NCBI RefSeq assembly: GCF_042186555.1 | Contig: NC_133327.1 | Coordinates: forward strand, 328,526,300-328,590,299 | Direction of reading: 5' to 3' | Length of the DNA: 64,000 nucleotides | Origin: Aquarana catesbeiana | Taxonomy: Eukaryota > Chordata > Amphibia > Anura > Ranidae | Part shown: one piece after another, positions 33,767 through 42,494 of the stretch | Numbering within the stretch: position 1 is the first letter of the stretch | Layout of the letters: each line of letters begins with the position of its first letter | Translations under genes and position numbers: made by a program | The notes under the pieces: model-generated | Seen by the model: the letters and a program-made list of their open reading frames with translations, nothing else | What the model was told of the DNA's origin: nothing | Database searches by the model: none

Positions 33767-33876
33767 TGAGTCTAATAAAAAAACAAAACAAAAATAAAAT
33801 ACATCCACTGCACCTAAAAAGTTACAATGTATTACATTTTTCTTCTTATGCTGGCCATACACTATACAAAAAATTG

Positions 33877-35066
33877 TGCAAAATAATTCTGCGCTGCTCA
33901 CAAAAGAAACAAAAAGCAGCTAACACAACCAACAAAGTATATATGGGAAGAAACAACAAAAAAGTGTAGCGCTAAACAATGTCATGAATGACGATAGATT
34001 GGTAGGTATGTGGTGAAGGGAATCACCTATGTAAAAAACTATTCATAAATAGGTAGTCCTGGTATGGATATTATAACTAAAAGATAACAGTGGTTAGTCC
34101 TTATGTAGACATATTGTAGACAGGTAATTCCAGTGTCCCAAAAATGCAGATAAGCTCACTACCACCAAGAGAAGGAAAGGCTTACCAGATGAGATGGACC
34201 CGACAGGGCATACGCCAAATTGGGTCAGATAAGGCTTGGGTGGTAGGTGGCTGTAGGTGCCTGTGATCTCACGGATTGCTGGATTCCTCCAAGTGGCATT
34301 CGGGTCCTGGGAGGTGTAGGGAGTCCCAAGGGTGTAGATGATCCCGTGGATCCTAGGAGGGATGGAGTATTCCGTGGATGGATCCAAAGTACACTACGAA
34401 TCCTGGGCACAAGTTTAAAAGCAAGAAGTTATTACTTGTATATTGCCCCCTTAAGCATGGACATCTGGAGATGATATGTTACAATGGCCGCTACACAACT
34501 GCCCGGAAGTTGTGTAGCGGCCATTGTAACATATCATCTCCAGATGTCCATGCTTAAGGGGGCAATATACAAGTAATAACTTCTTGCTTTTAAACTTGTG
34601 CCCAGGATTCGTAGTGTACTTTGGATCCATCCACGGAATACTCCATCCCTCCTAGGATCCACGGGATCATCTACACCCTTGGGACTCCCTACACCTCCCA
34701 GGACCCGAATGCCACTTGGAGGAATTCAGCAATCCGTGAGATCACAGGCACCTATAGCCACCTACCACCCAAGCCTTATCTGACCCAATTTGGCGTATGC
34801 CCTGTCGGGTCCATCTCATCTGGTAAGCCTTTCCTTCTCTTGGTGGTAGTGAGCTTATCTGCATTTTTGGGACACTGGAATTACCTGTCTACAATATGTC
34901 TACATAAGGACTAACCACTGTTATCTTTTAGTTATAATATCCATACCAGGACTACCTATTTATGAATAGTTTTTTACATAGGTGATTCCCTTCACCACAT
35001 ACCTACCAATCTATCGTCATTCATGACATTGTTTAGCGCTACACTTTTTTGTTGTTTCTTCCCATA
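33877..35066. mobile_element. Palindromic insertion with 14-bp target-site duplication
   Basis: The 14-mer TATACAAAAAATTG flanks the insertion at 33863-33876 and 35067-35080. Sixty asymmetric bases (33877-33936) are followed by a nearly perfect inverted repeat. Long duplications suit target-primed reverse transcription rather than cut-and-paste transposition, and inverted copies can arise by twin priming or template switching during that process. On the minus strand the asymmetric end reads as a T-rich tail with AGCAGCGCAG, similar in style to the tails at 23.5 and 59.1 kb. No protein is encoded; the mirrored open frames in the two arms are the same sequence read twice. Confidence 0.75.
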
Positions 35067-35071
35067 TATAC
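33937..35071. repeat. Giant near-perfect palindrome, 564-base arms
   Basis: Arms 33937-34500 and 34508-35071 are reverse complements around a seven-base centre (GCCCGGA). Comparing the arms base by base, I found two mismatches, both transitions (near 34282/34726 and 34253/34755), and no indels. Confidence 0.95.
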
Positions 35072-35739
35072 AAAAAATTGGCCAAACCCATTTTTGAAAA
35101 ACGGACATTCGGTCGTGAGAGCAAACAATAGTGCCATCATGTAATGACCGATAAATCGTTCAGTGGACATAAATGAATCAAATTTTTGTTCATTTTTTTT
35201 ACATATACCTAGTGCAAACAGTTCGGATGGGAAACACATTAACCTTTCAATTTATCGTTTGTTCGGCAGAATATTTCCATACCTGTCCTTCGTTTTTTTG
35301 GCTCAACGATTCTCAACGATTATTGATTTTGTGCCCATTAAATGGCTGAAAAACGAAATGAACTGGCCAAATGACCGAATTTTGGACAATTTTTCGTATA
35401 GTGTATGGCCAGCATAAGTTTGTCCCTTTGGGAATTTTCGCAGGAAGATTCAGATATCAGCTGTCGAAAGTTATGAAAATCGTATGGAAATTCTTTGAAC
35501 AAAAATGTTAGCGCAATTTTCTTATATTGTGTACGACCCTTTAGGTACTCTTTGGGGTTGATTTTCTAAACTAGAGAGTGCAGCTCTGCTTAGAAACCAA
35601 CCAGCTTTTGTCAAAGCTTAAAGGGGTTGTAAACCTTCGTGTTTTTTCACCTTAATGCATTCTATGCATTAAGGTGAAAAAACACCTGGCAGTGACCGCC
35701 CCTAGCCCCCCCTTTTTACTTACCTGAGCCCTAGAACTA

Positions 35740-35950
35740 AGGATGAGCTCCGGCGTGTTCGCATGCTGCATGCGCCGAGTCCGCCAGGAATTCGGCACTG
35801 CACAGCGCTAATCACAAGCAGTGAGTCATTGTCCTGATGTGCGGCTGCAGAGATCGGAAAATGTCTCACTGCCTGTGATTAGCGCAGCGCATTGCTGACT
35901 TCCTGGCGGGCTCTGCACGTGCAGCATGCGAACACGCCAGAGCTCATCCT
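35740..35950. mobile_element. Palindromic MITE, AGGATGAGCTC ends
   Basis: AGGATGAGCTCCGGCGTGTT and AACACGCCAGAGCTCATCCT are complementary and flanked by TA (35738-35739 and 35951-35952). Arms pair inward through AGTGAGTCATT/AATGTCTCACT and AGCGCTAATCACA/TGTGATTAGCGC. Level-three insertion. Confidence 0.8.
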
Positions 35951-35972
35951 TACCTGGAACTTCATCCGGCGG

Positions 35973-36142
35973 TAGGGTTGCCGCCTTATCCCTTTAAACT
36001 CGAACACATATGAATTACACAGGTTCTGTGGTTGATTAAGGTGGTAATTAAACTCACTCCTTGCCTTATCTGCATTAAATTAGCCTCAGAACCTGTGTAA
36101 TTCATATGTGTCCGGGTTTAAAGGGATGAGGTGGCAACCCTA
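35973..36142. mobile_element. hAT MITE, TAGGGTTGCC ends, perfect 8-bp duplication
   Basis: Ends TAGGGTTGCCGCCTTATCCC and GGGATGAGGTGGCAACCCTA. The 8-mer TCCGGCGG occurs at 35965-35972 and 36143-36150. Arms pair through ACACATATGAATTACACAGG and its complement. Level-three insertion. Two further copies lie at 38040-38209 and 38682-38849. Confidence 0.9.
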
Positions 36143-36585
36143 TCCGGCGGGGACGCGCGCTTCCTCTGCCCGGGGGTTCTCTGCTCTTGATTGGATAGAT
36201 TGATAGCAGCGCAGCCATTGGCTCCTGCTGCTGTCACTCAAATCCAATGACGCGGGCGCCAGGGCCGAGTCATACATTCGACGGCTATGGACGCTGAATG
36301 CTGGCCTTGGGACTCCGCCTGCAAGGTAATCCCCCGTGAGAGCGCTTCTCCTAGGGGGTTATCTTATGTGGGGAGCAGCCGTGAGAGGGACCCCAGAAGA
36401 GGATGTTCGGGACCACTCTGTGCAAAATGAACTGCACAGTGAAGGTAAGTATGACATGTTTTTTTAAATTTTTTTGTATTTTTAAATAAACAGAGCTTTA
36501 CAATCACTTTAATTGAACAAGCTGAAGTTAGGATCTGATTGGTTGCCATGCATAGCTGCACCAGATTTTGCACTCTCTAGTAGTA

Positions 36586-36785
36586 ACTCAGCAGCTTTGA
36601 TTGATCCATAGACCATTCAGCACATGTAAGTGGAAGCACATGTATAGTAGTAGAGAAGTTTGTATGTGCCAATTTAGTTTCTGCCTCCATCAGTTCCACC
36701 TCCCGAATCGATCCTCCTCCTGGAGTGCAGAGATCAGAGCACACATCGCACACACAGGCAGGAGAGGGCACTTGTCACACTAGGA
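36586..36785 (+). promoter_or_regulatory. Candidate nt5e promoter and 5' UTR
   Basis: The only non-repeat DNA between the nested elements and the nt5e start codon. It contains no obvious TATA box. The stretch from 36680 is C/T- then CACA-rich (ACACATCGCACACACAGG) and probably includes the transcript start and leader. The start codon context has G at -3. The role is inferred from position only. Confidence 0.35.
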
Positions 36786-37109
36786 ATGACTATGCAGCTG
36801 CTGTGCCTGTCACTGGTGATCTGTCACCTGTTCACACTGGTACTTACCTATCAGATCACCATCCTGCACACCAATGATGTCCATGCCCGTGTAGAGCAGA
36901 CCAGCAGGGACTCTGGAAAGTGTGGTGATCCTAAGGACTGCTATGGAGGGGTGGCAAGGAGGCTCACCAAGATTAAGGAGATCCGTGGCAGCAAAGAGAA
37001 TGTCTTATTACTGGATGGGGGGGACCAGTTCCAGGGGACGATCTGGTTCAATGTGTATGGTGGCAAGGAAGCGGCATACTTCATGAATTACCTGCAGTAC
37101 GATGCAATG
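36786..37109 (+). CDS. nt5e: 5'-nucleotidase (CD73-like), exon 1
   Basis: GPI-anchored ecto-5'-nucleotidase, which hydrolyses extracellular AMP to adenosine at the cell surface. The 108 codons encode a hydrophobic signal peptide (residues 1 to about 22), then ITILHTNDVHARVEQ with metal ligands Asp31 and His33, a cysteine pair Cys46 and Cys52 at the spacing of the human Cys51-Cys57 disulfide, GGVARR, and LLLDGGDQFQGTIWF with Asp80. The exon ends YDAM followed by a consensus donor, GTAAGT, in phase 0; human NT5E exon 1 ends at the same YDAM. The next expected block, with GNHEFD, is not found in the window. Met1 at 36786 is chosen as the first in-frame ATG; Met3 is an alternative. Homology is clear; orthology to nt5e rather than a close frog paralogue is inferred. 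Confidence 0.88.
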
Positions 37110-37609
37110 GTAAGTGGAGGAGCAATGATGGCACATCTGCTGTCCGTTTATTATATAGAACAAGGCTTAGGAATGTGATCATAGAAATGACTTCTAATGG
37201 GTACAAAGTGTACATGGAGAGAGAGAAAGAGAGGCAACTGCTGTTTGTAAGCTGATATGTGTGTCTGGGCTCATCATTCTTCAGGGCTTATGCTTTGCAT
37301 GTGTTTCTTGATTGCATCCCATCAGCAGTCTCTGACATTTAAGTGACAAAGTCCATACATATCACAAACTGATTGTACAATATCTGCTTTTATAAGACTG
37401 AGCACTCCAATGTTGTCCGATGAGACAAAAAATGGCACAGCTGAGCCATTAGCAACAGATAGTGACAGCGCCGACTGACCCAAGTTGATCAGTCGTTTGC
37501 AGAAAAAAAATTCAGGCTAGGTTCACATATATGTGAATTGCATGTGGATTTGCATGACAGGCAAGTGTGAACGGCTCTCGAGGATAGAGTCGGTTCACAC
37601 ATGTCCGGG

Positions 37610-37932
37610 CAGGGTTGTCAACCTCCCACAGCTTTTTTTTACTGACGAGACATGGAAAATTTACTGGCGGGGCGCATTTTTTACGGGCAACCTGAGAAAT
37701 TACAGAAGTCCTATTGAAAACTAACACAGTGACTATTTGAACAATATAAACGTGATATGGATACACTGACAATACCTATAACAAAGTAATTTGCTTGATT
37801 TACACTTAAAAAGTCAACACAGCATGAAATTATCAGCCCCTAATATTTACTGGCAGTTGTAAAAAAAAAAAAAAAAAAAAAACACAGATTTTTGCAAACT
37901 GTAAGTAAATTTACTGGTGATTGGCAACTCTG
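37610..37932. mobile_element. hAT-type element, CAGGGTTGTCAACC ends, perfect 8-bp duplication
   Basis: Begins CAGGGTTGTCAACCTCCCAC and ends GGTGATTGGCAACTCTG. Flanked by identical TGTCCGGG at 37602-37609 and 37933-37940. Contains an A homopolymer at 37861-37881. No transposase. Confidence 0.85.
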
Positions 37933-38039
37933 TGTCCGGGGCAGCCACCATCCAAATTGAAAAGGGGTCCTGTGCGTGTTTTGGGTCCAGTTCAAGTACG
38001 TATTCAAGCCAAAACCGGTGAACAGACACGCAGCGGACC

Positions 38040-38209
38040 TAGGGTTACCACCTTATCCCTTTAAAACTGAACACATATTAATTACACAGGTTCTGTGGCT
38101 GATCGGGGAGATAATTAAACTCACTTGGTGCCTTATCTGAATTAAATTAGCCTCAGAACCTTTGTTTTTCATATGTGTTCGGGTTTAAAGGAATGAGGTG
38201 GCAACCCTA
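38040..38209. mobile_element. hAT MITE, TAGGGTTGCC family
   Basis: Ends TAGGGTTACCACCTTATCCC and GAATGAGGTGGCAACCCTA. Flanking 8-mers AGCGGACC and ACCGGACC differ at one base. Same family as 35973-36142. Confidence 0.82.
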
Positions 38210-38631
38210 ACCGGACCCCAGGCACGAACCCACAACCACACTTGTGTGAACCCAGCCTTGGAGCCCTTTCACACGGTTAGCAGTAAAGCGCCACTAATTT
38301 TAGCTATACCGGTGCTGTGTGGGCAGGTGTGGGGTGCTTTTAACCCCAAAGAAGGGGTTAACAAGGCGCCGCTACTGAAGCGCCTGCAAAGCTACCATGC
38401 TACTGGTTTTTATCCCAATGTATGCCATTGGTCATTTTAGCTTGATCGTTTTATAGCACTGTGTATGGCCACAATTGGATTTACCAAAATGATGTAATAT
38501 AAGGACATATTGAAATCCATTTAATTGCATCTAACCCAGTCATTTTCAACTAAAGTTCTTTCAGAGGTTGCTAGGGGTTCCTTGAGCTGTGGCTAGTTTA
38601 CTTTTTCATTTTTGATGGTTTCTATTATAGA

Positions 38632-38985
38632 TAGGCTCTGGCGCGTTCGAAACCCCCACATGCCCGATTCCACCGGGAAGCTAGGGTTGCCACCTCATCC
38701 CTTTAAACTCAAATGCATATGATTTACATAGGTTCTGAGGATAATTTAATGCCTATAAGATGCCAAGTGAGTTTAATTGCCACCGTAATTGGCCACAGAA
38801 ACTGGGTAATAAATATGTGTTTGGTTTTAAAGGGATGAGGTGGCAACCCGCCAGAAAGTTGACGCTGCACATCGCTAATCACAAGCAATGAGACATTTCC
38901 CGGTCCGCGGCTGCACAGATCAGGAAATGTCTCACTGCCTGTGATTAGCGCTGTGCAGTGTCAGCTTCCTGGCGGGATCAGGCAT
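38632..38985. mobile_element. AGGATGAGCTC-family palindromic MITE interrupted by a hAT MITE
   Basis: Left part GGCTCTGGCGCGTTCGAA and right part CACATCGCTAATCACAAGC, AATGTCTCACTGCC and TGTGATTAGCGCTGTGCAG match 35740-35950. The TAGGGTTGCC element at 38682 splits it. The outer right end is eroded. Confidence 0.65.
38682..38851. mobile_element. hAT MITE, TAGGGTTGCC family, nested
   Basis: Begins TAGGGTTGCCACCTCATCCC and ends GGGATGAGGTGGCAACCC with the last TA mutated. The flanking 8-mers CGGGAAGC and CAGAAAGT differ only by transitions. The interior is inverted relative to 35973. Confidence 0.75.
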
Positions 38986-39136
38986 CTCTAGTGTCTATAT
39001 AGTTCAAATTGGAAGAGTCAGCTGCATGACACCAATGATCTTTTTAGCTGTTTGTAAAGGTAATGCGTTCTGACCGCTACTGTAAGGGGGAGGGGATTTT
39101 TTTTTTTTTTTTCCCCCCATTTAAAATATATTTTAA

Positions 39137-39566
39137 AGTATAACCAATGGCAAAAGTTGTGTTTTGTGTGTGTGTGTGTGTTTTTTTTTTTTGTTTGTTT
39201 TTTTTTTTTTGTTTGTTTGTTTTTTGAGTTTTGGATAGTGGAGATGTATTAGAACATGTGTTTTTTTTTTTTTTTTTTTGTATTGCTTTTTGTGTCCCCA
39301 TTATAGAGATTCACCCTTTCTATTTGTCCTGTTTAGCATTAACATTGAACCTAAAGAAAATCACACATTTTGGGTTGTCTCCAGTTCTGGTGACAAGAGA
39401 TTACCTTAATTTGAAAAGATTTTCTCTCACTTCCTGTTTTGGCTAGGAGACACAGTGAAGGTAAATCTCCCCAATGGGACAAAAAAGGCAAAAATGAGCC
39501 TTACGTTAGTTATAACCCTCCCTTACTCCATCCAAAATGGGGGGGGGGGGTTGCCTATAGTTCTAC
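39137..39566. mobile_element. TTAA-type element, AGTATAACTAAAGG family
   Basis: Starts AGTATAACCAATGGCAAAAG after TTAA (39133-39136) and ends TATAGTTCTAC before TTAA (39567-39570). GT and T homopolymers fill 39167-39280. Siblings lie at 44265-44692 and 57854-59287. Confidence 0.68.
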
Positions 39567-39570
39567 TTAA

Positions 39571-40040
39571 AGGGTTTATCTGGAGTACAAAGGTTGAGAA
39601 AGGCTGATGTAAACTCTAATGCCCTTGCAATGCAGAGTTGTTGGGGGATTATGAAATGATTGTATGGTGACTTCAGCCTGCTGTCGGCTGAAAACGGGTC
39701 ACAGGAATGCAGAACTAACTTAACTCCTGTCTATACTCCCATTAATGTTGGTAAAAACTTCCTTTCTTACTTTTCATCCTGCCATGTTGTAATATTCAGC
39801 ACTGACCTACTGCAACAGGAATGTAAGCTTTGATATCCCCCAAGGGTTAACTGCTTCCAAAAGTATGCAAACACTGTTGTTTTTCTGTATGATAACACAG
39901 AGTTCACCAGTTGATTGATAATGAACCAGACCCTCCCAATAAGAATGAGTATACAATAAGTCTTGTGAAACAAAGAACTATCCTTTTTTTAACCGCAAGA
40001 AAATGTAGGACACTGTTAAAAAGTTTGTTTATAATCCCTG
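39571..40040. other. Unassigned spacer
   Basis: No gene or repeat end recognised. Confidence 0.4.
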
Positions 40041-40043
40041 TAA

Positions 40044-41056
40044 AGCCTCGTACACACGATCGGATTGTTGGCCAACAAACTCTCTGACTTTTGTCCGAAG
40101 GGCGTAGGCCCAAACTTGTCTTGCATACAAACGGCAAGGAAATGTCGGCCAACAAACACGAACGTACTGATGTACTACGTGGTTTTTCAGTTCTTTAGCG
40201 CCACCCTTTACGCTCTTTCTGCTAATTTTGTGTTAGTAGAAGTTTGAGTGTTGATTTGCACTTTTCATTTTCATTTTGTTTCTGAATGGTCGTTCGTCAA
40301 CCAGACATGTTGCGGAATCGGAGGAGATAACGTGTTATTTATTATTGGCCTTGGAGTTATTGCTTTGACATAATTTTTTTGGTTGAATAATGATTTGATT
40401 TGGTATATTTTCCATATATTTTTGGATGCATAGAATGCATTTTTTGGTTAAGTTCTATTGGCAGATATCATGTCTAATTTTATTTGTTTTCTTCTTCCAT
40501 TTTTTTTTTTTTTTTTTTATGCACAATAAAAAAAAAATGTGTAGAATAATACTTGGCTATGTGTTTTACAACAACTCCCAAGTGACAGTTTGGGAGTAGG
40601 CAGTTACATTTAAAAAACATAGTTGTATCTACAGGATAATGGTGTTGTGGTAACTTGCCCAAAAAAAAGCATAATAATCTTGATATCCCTAGAAAAAAAA
40701 GTCATTGAAAATTCGTTTGCAATAACTCCATCAGTATCACCAGCAAAGCAGCTTCATTATTATCCCATTAAAGAAGAAGAGAATGTGCGCTGCATTTCGA
40801 GATTTCATAGTTTGCCACGTCACAAATGTTAATTCTCCATTATGAACGCTAGTTTACAAGACCGTCCGCTTCTGGCTCATCCTTGCTTCTGAGCATGCAT
40901 GTTTGTACTTTGGATTTTTATCCGACGGACTTGTGTACACACGCTCGGAAAATCTGACAACAATTGTCCGATGGAGCATACACACGGTCGGATTTTTCGC
41001 CAACAGCCTGTCATCACACATTTCCCGTCGTAAAATCTGATCGTGTGTACGAGGCT
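40044..41056. mobile_element. Harbinger-like element, GCCTCGTACACACGATC ends, perfect TAA duplication
   Basis: Ends AGCCTCGTACACACGATC and GATCGTGTGTACGAGGCT are exact complements flanked by TAA (40041-40043 and 41057-41059). At 1.0 kb it is longer than the copy at 24285. A short frame near 40740-40830 shared with that copy (YPIKEEENVRCISRF) could be a transposase or Myb-domain relic, but I cannot identify it. Confidence 0.85.
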
Positions 41057-41141
41057 TAAGTATGCATTGATTATCCGGATGTATGGGTTTTTTTTTGTTT
41101 TTTGTTTTTTTTTTTCTGAAGAAATATGAAGTTACTCTTTA

Positions 41142-41432
41142 GGGCCAGCTCACACCATAGAAACGCAGTCCGGATACGCTCCAGATGCTTTTTTGCATGC
41201 ACGTTTTTGATGAGTTCCAGTGCATTCCCGTGAGTTTTTTATGCTTTTTACAGCGTTCTAGTGCAGGAAAAATGCAGCATGTTCTACTTTTTTTTTTTTT
41301 TTCTGGAACTGAAATGCACTGGAACTGCAAGCACTGGTGTGAACTATGCCATTGAAAACCATATAACCTACTTTCTATGCATTTTTGATGCAGAAAAAAA
41401 CGCACTGGACTGCATGTGGTGTGAACTGGCCC
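41142..41432. mobile_element. Harbinger-like MITE, GTTCACAC-type ends, TTA duplication
   Basis: Ends GGGCCAGCTCACACCAT and GTGGTGTGAACTGGCCC; TTA at both flanks (41139-41141 and 41433-41435). Close to the copy at 32089. Confidence 0.82.
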
Positions 41433-41435
41433 TTA

Positions 41436-41814
41436 AAGAGGACCTTCAGGGTTGTTTTTTTTTTTTTTTTTCAACTTTCCATCTATTCAATCTTCTGCCC
41501 TTGTTATAACTTTGGATAGTAAAACATGAATTGCCTTATACAGCCCACTTCCTGTTTCTTGTCTGGTAAAAAGCCTAGGCTTATGACATCATGCATCTAT
41601 CTATCGAGAGAGTTTGCCAGGGAGGGAGGATGAGTCGTAAGAGGGCCAACGAGAGCTGCAGAGCTGGAGGTGTGCCTCTGTGTAAATCCAGGAAGTGAAC
41701 CGGCAGCCGCTGTCCACAGTTAAAATGGATGCAGCCAGACTCAGTGGAGGGAGATCTCTGCAGCATATTTGGCAAGTACAGAATCATACACACACACACA
41801 TATATATATATATT
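41436..41814. other. Unassigned spacer with CA and TA microsatellites
   Basis: A T homopolymer at 41454-41471 and a CA/TA dinucleotide run at 41789-41812. Otherwise nothing recognised. Confidence 0.45.
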
Positions 41815-42300
41815 GTATTATATAGGAAATTATAGATTAATTCCTCGATTAATCGTTCATTTTTTTTGATCGGTAGGCTGCCTGCCCTGGGGCCGCTTTG
41901 GGCCAAGCTGTGGCTGTCTGTCTTCCTCTTCCTCCTCCCTGAAAACTTTGGCCATGCTGTGAGTCCCGCCCTCCTCCTAGATCAGCTCGTGTGATAGACA
42001 GAACACTGCGTCTATCACACGAGCTGATCGAGGAGGGCGGGACTTTTCACACTCAGCTCCCAGACACGCAGACTGTGTAATCCAGGCACTGACTACAGTG
42101 AGGCTGCCATTATGGGCACAGTGAGGCTGAGTTTATAACATGTGACGTCCTAGCCATGCCCCGCTATGTCCAGCTTCGGCCGTTGCCATAACAACGGTGC
42201 TAAATCAGCTAAAAGTAGTTGGATCTATATGTGCGTTTATAATCGAAATTAATCAATTTTTTTTTTTTTTTTTAATCGACTAATCAAACACTAACATTTT
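41815..42300. mobile_element. TTAATCGATTAAT-type element with GC-rich palindromic core
   Basis: Outer AT-rich ends are built of ATTAATCG words (41830-41850 and 42240-42290) in inverted arrangement, a pattern seen in some vertebrate hAT elements. The interior carries the palindrome at 41966-42047. No coding region. Confidence 0.55.
41966..42047. repeat. GC-rich palindromic cassette
   Basis: GTCCCGCCCTCCTCCTAGAT and ATCGAGGAGGGCGGGAC are complementary, as are CAGCTCGTGTGATAGAC and GTCTATCACACGAGCTG, around AGAACACTGC. A related cassette occurs in a different element at 53265-53372. Confidence 0.85.
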
Positions 42301-42315
42301 ATTCAGTAACAGCCC

Positions 42316-42321
42316 AATATA

Positions 42322-42411
<90 letters not shown>

Positions 42412-42412
42412 T
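42316..42412. repeat. AT dinucleotide microsatellite
   Basis: About 90 bases of uninterrupted AT repeats. Confidence 0.98.
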
Positions 42413-42494
42413 CAAAGGCAGTTGGAGGGAAGCTTCAGAATGGCAAAGATGTTTTTATTACAAATTATCTGAGCAGACTGCAGTTCCTCTTTAA

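Larger units (their letters stand above)
33849..35417. mobile_element. GCTGGCCATACACTATAC MITE, host of the giant palindrome
   Basis: Left terminus TGCTGGCCATACACTATAC (from 33849) and right terminus GTATAGTGTATGGCCAGCA (to about 35416) are exact complements. The flanking dinucleotide is TA. Without the insertion at 33877-35066 the element would be about 0.36 kb. Confidence 0.78.
35622..36508. mobile_element. TTAA-inserting element inside the MITE, itself carrying two insertions
   Basis: Flanked by TTAA at 35618-35621 and 36509-36512. End sequences AGGGGTTGTAAACC and TTTACAATCAC are roughly complementary. It matches 5659-6086, including CTTGATTGGATAGATTGATA and GTGCAAAATGAACTGCAC, once the two inner elements are removed. 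It also contains TTTTTTCACCTTAATGCATT followed by its own complement (35643-35685). Confidence 0.75.
35552..36585. mobile_element. Palindromic MITE with level-two and level-three insertions
   Basis: The outer left part (35552-35617) reads GGGGTTGATTTTCTAAACTA, GAGAGTGCAGCTCTGC and ACCAACCAGCTTTTGTCAAA. The outer right part (36513-36582) reads GAACAAGCTGAAGTTAGG, CTGATTGGTTGCCATGCA and TTGCACTCTCTAG. These are the two halves of a common frog palindromic MITE. A TTAA element splits it exactly at a TTAA. The far right terminus has diverged. Confidence 0.72.
37515..38257. mobile_element. GTTCACAC-type MITE carrying two hAT insertions
   Basis: Outer ends GGCTAGGTTCACATA and TGTGTGAACCCAGCC. The pieces left after removing the two inner elements match 27545-27769 in order: GCCGGTTCACACA-type block, CGGTTCACACATGTCCGG, GGGTCCAGTTCA and ACCGGACCCC. 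Confidence 0.72.

Noticed and set aside
34598..34914. Mirrored open frames in both palindrome arms, which look like paired genes
   Set aside because: They are the same DNA read on opposite strands and have no recognisable domain.
37861..37881. A-homopolymer as a processed-pseudogene tail
   Set aside because: It lies inside a hAT element with perfect 8-bp duplications, and no upstream cDNA-like sequence exists.
42316..42412. Long AT tract as a replication origin or promoter
   Set aside because: It is a plain dinucleotide microsatellite without other origin or promoter features.
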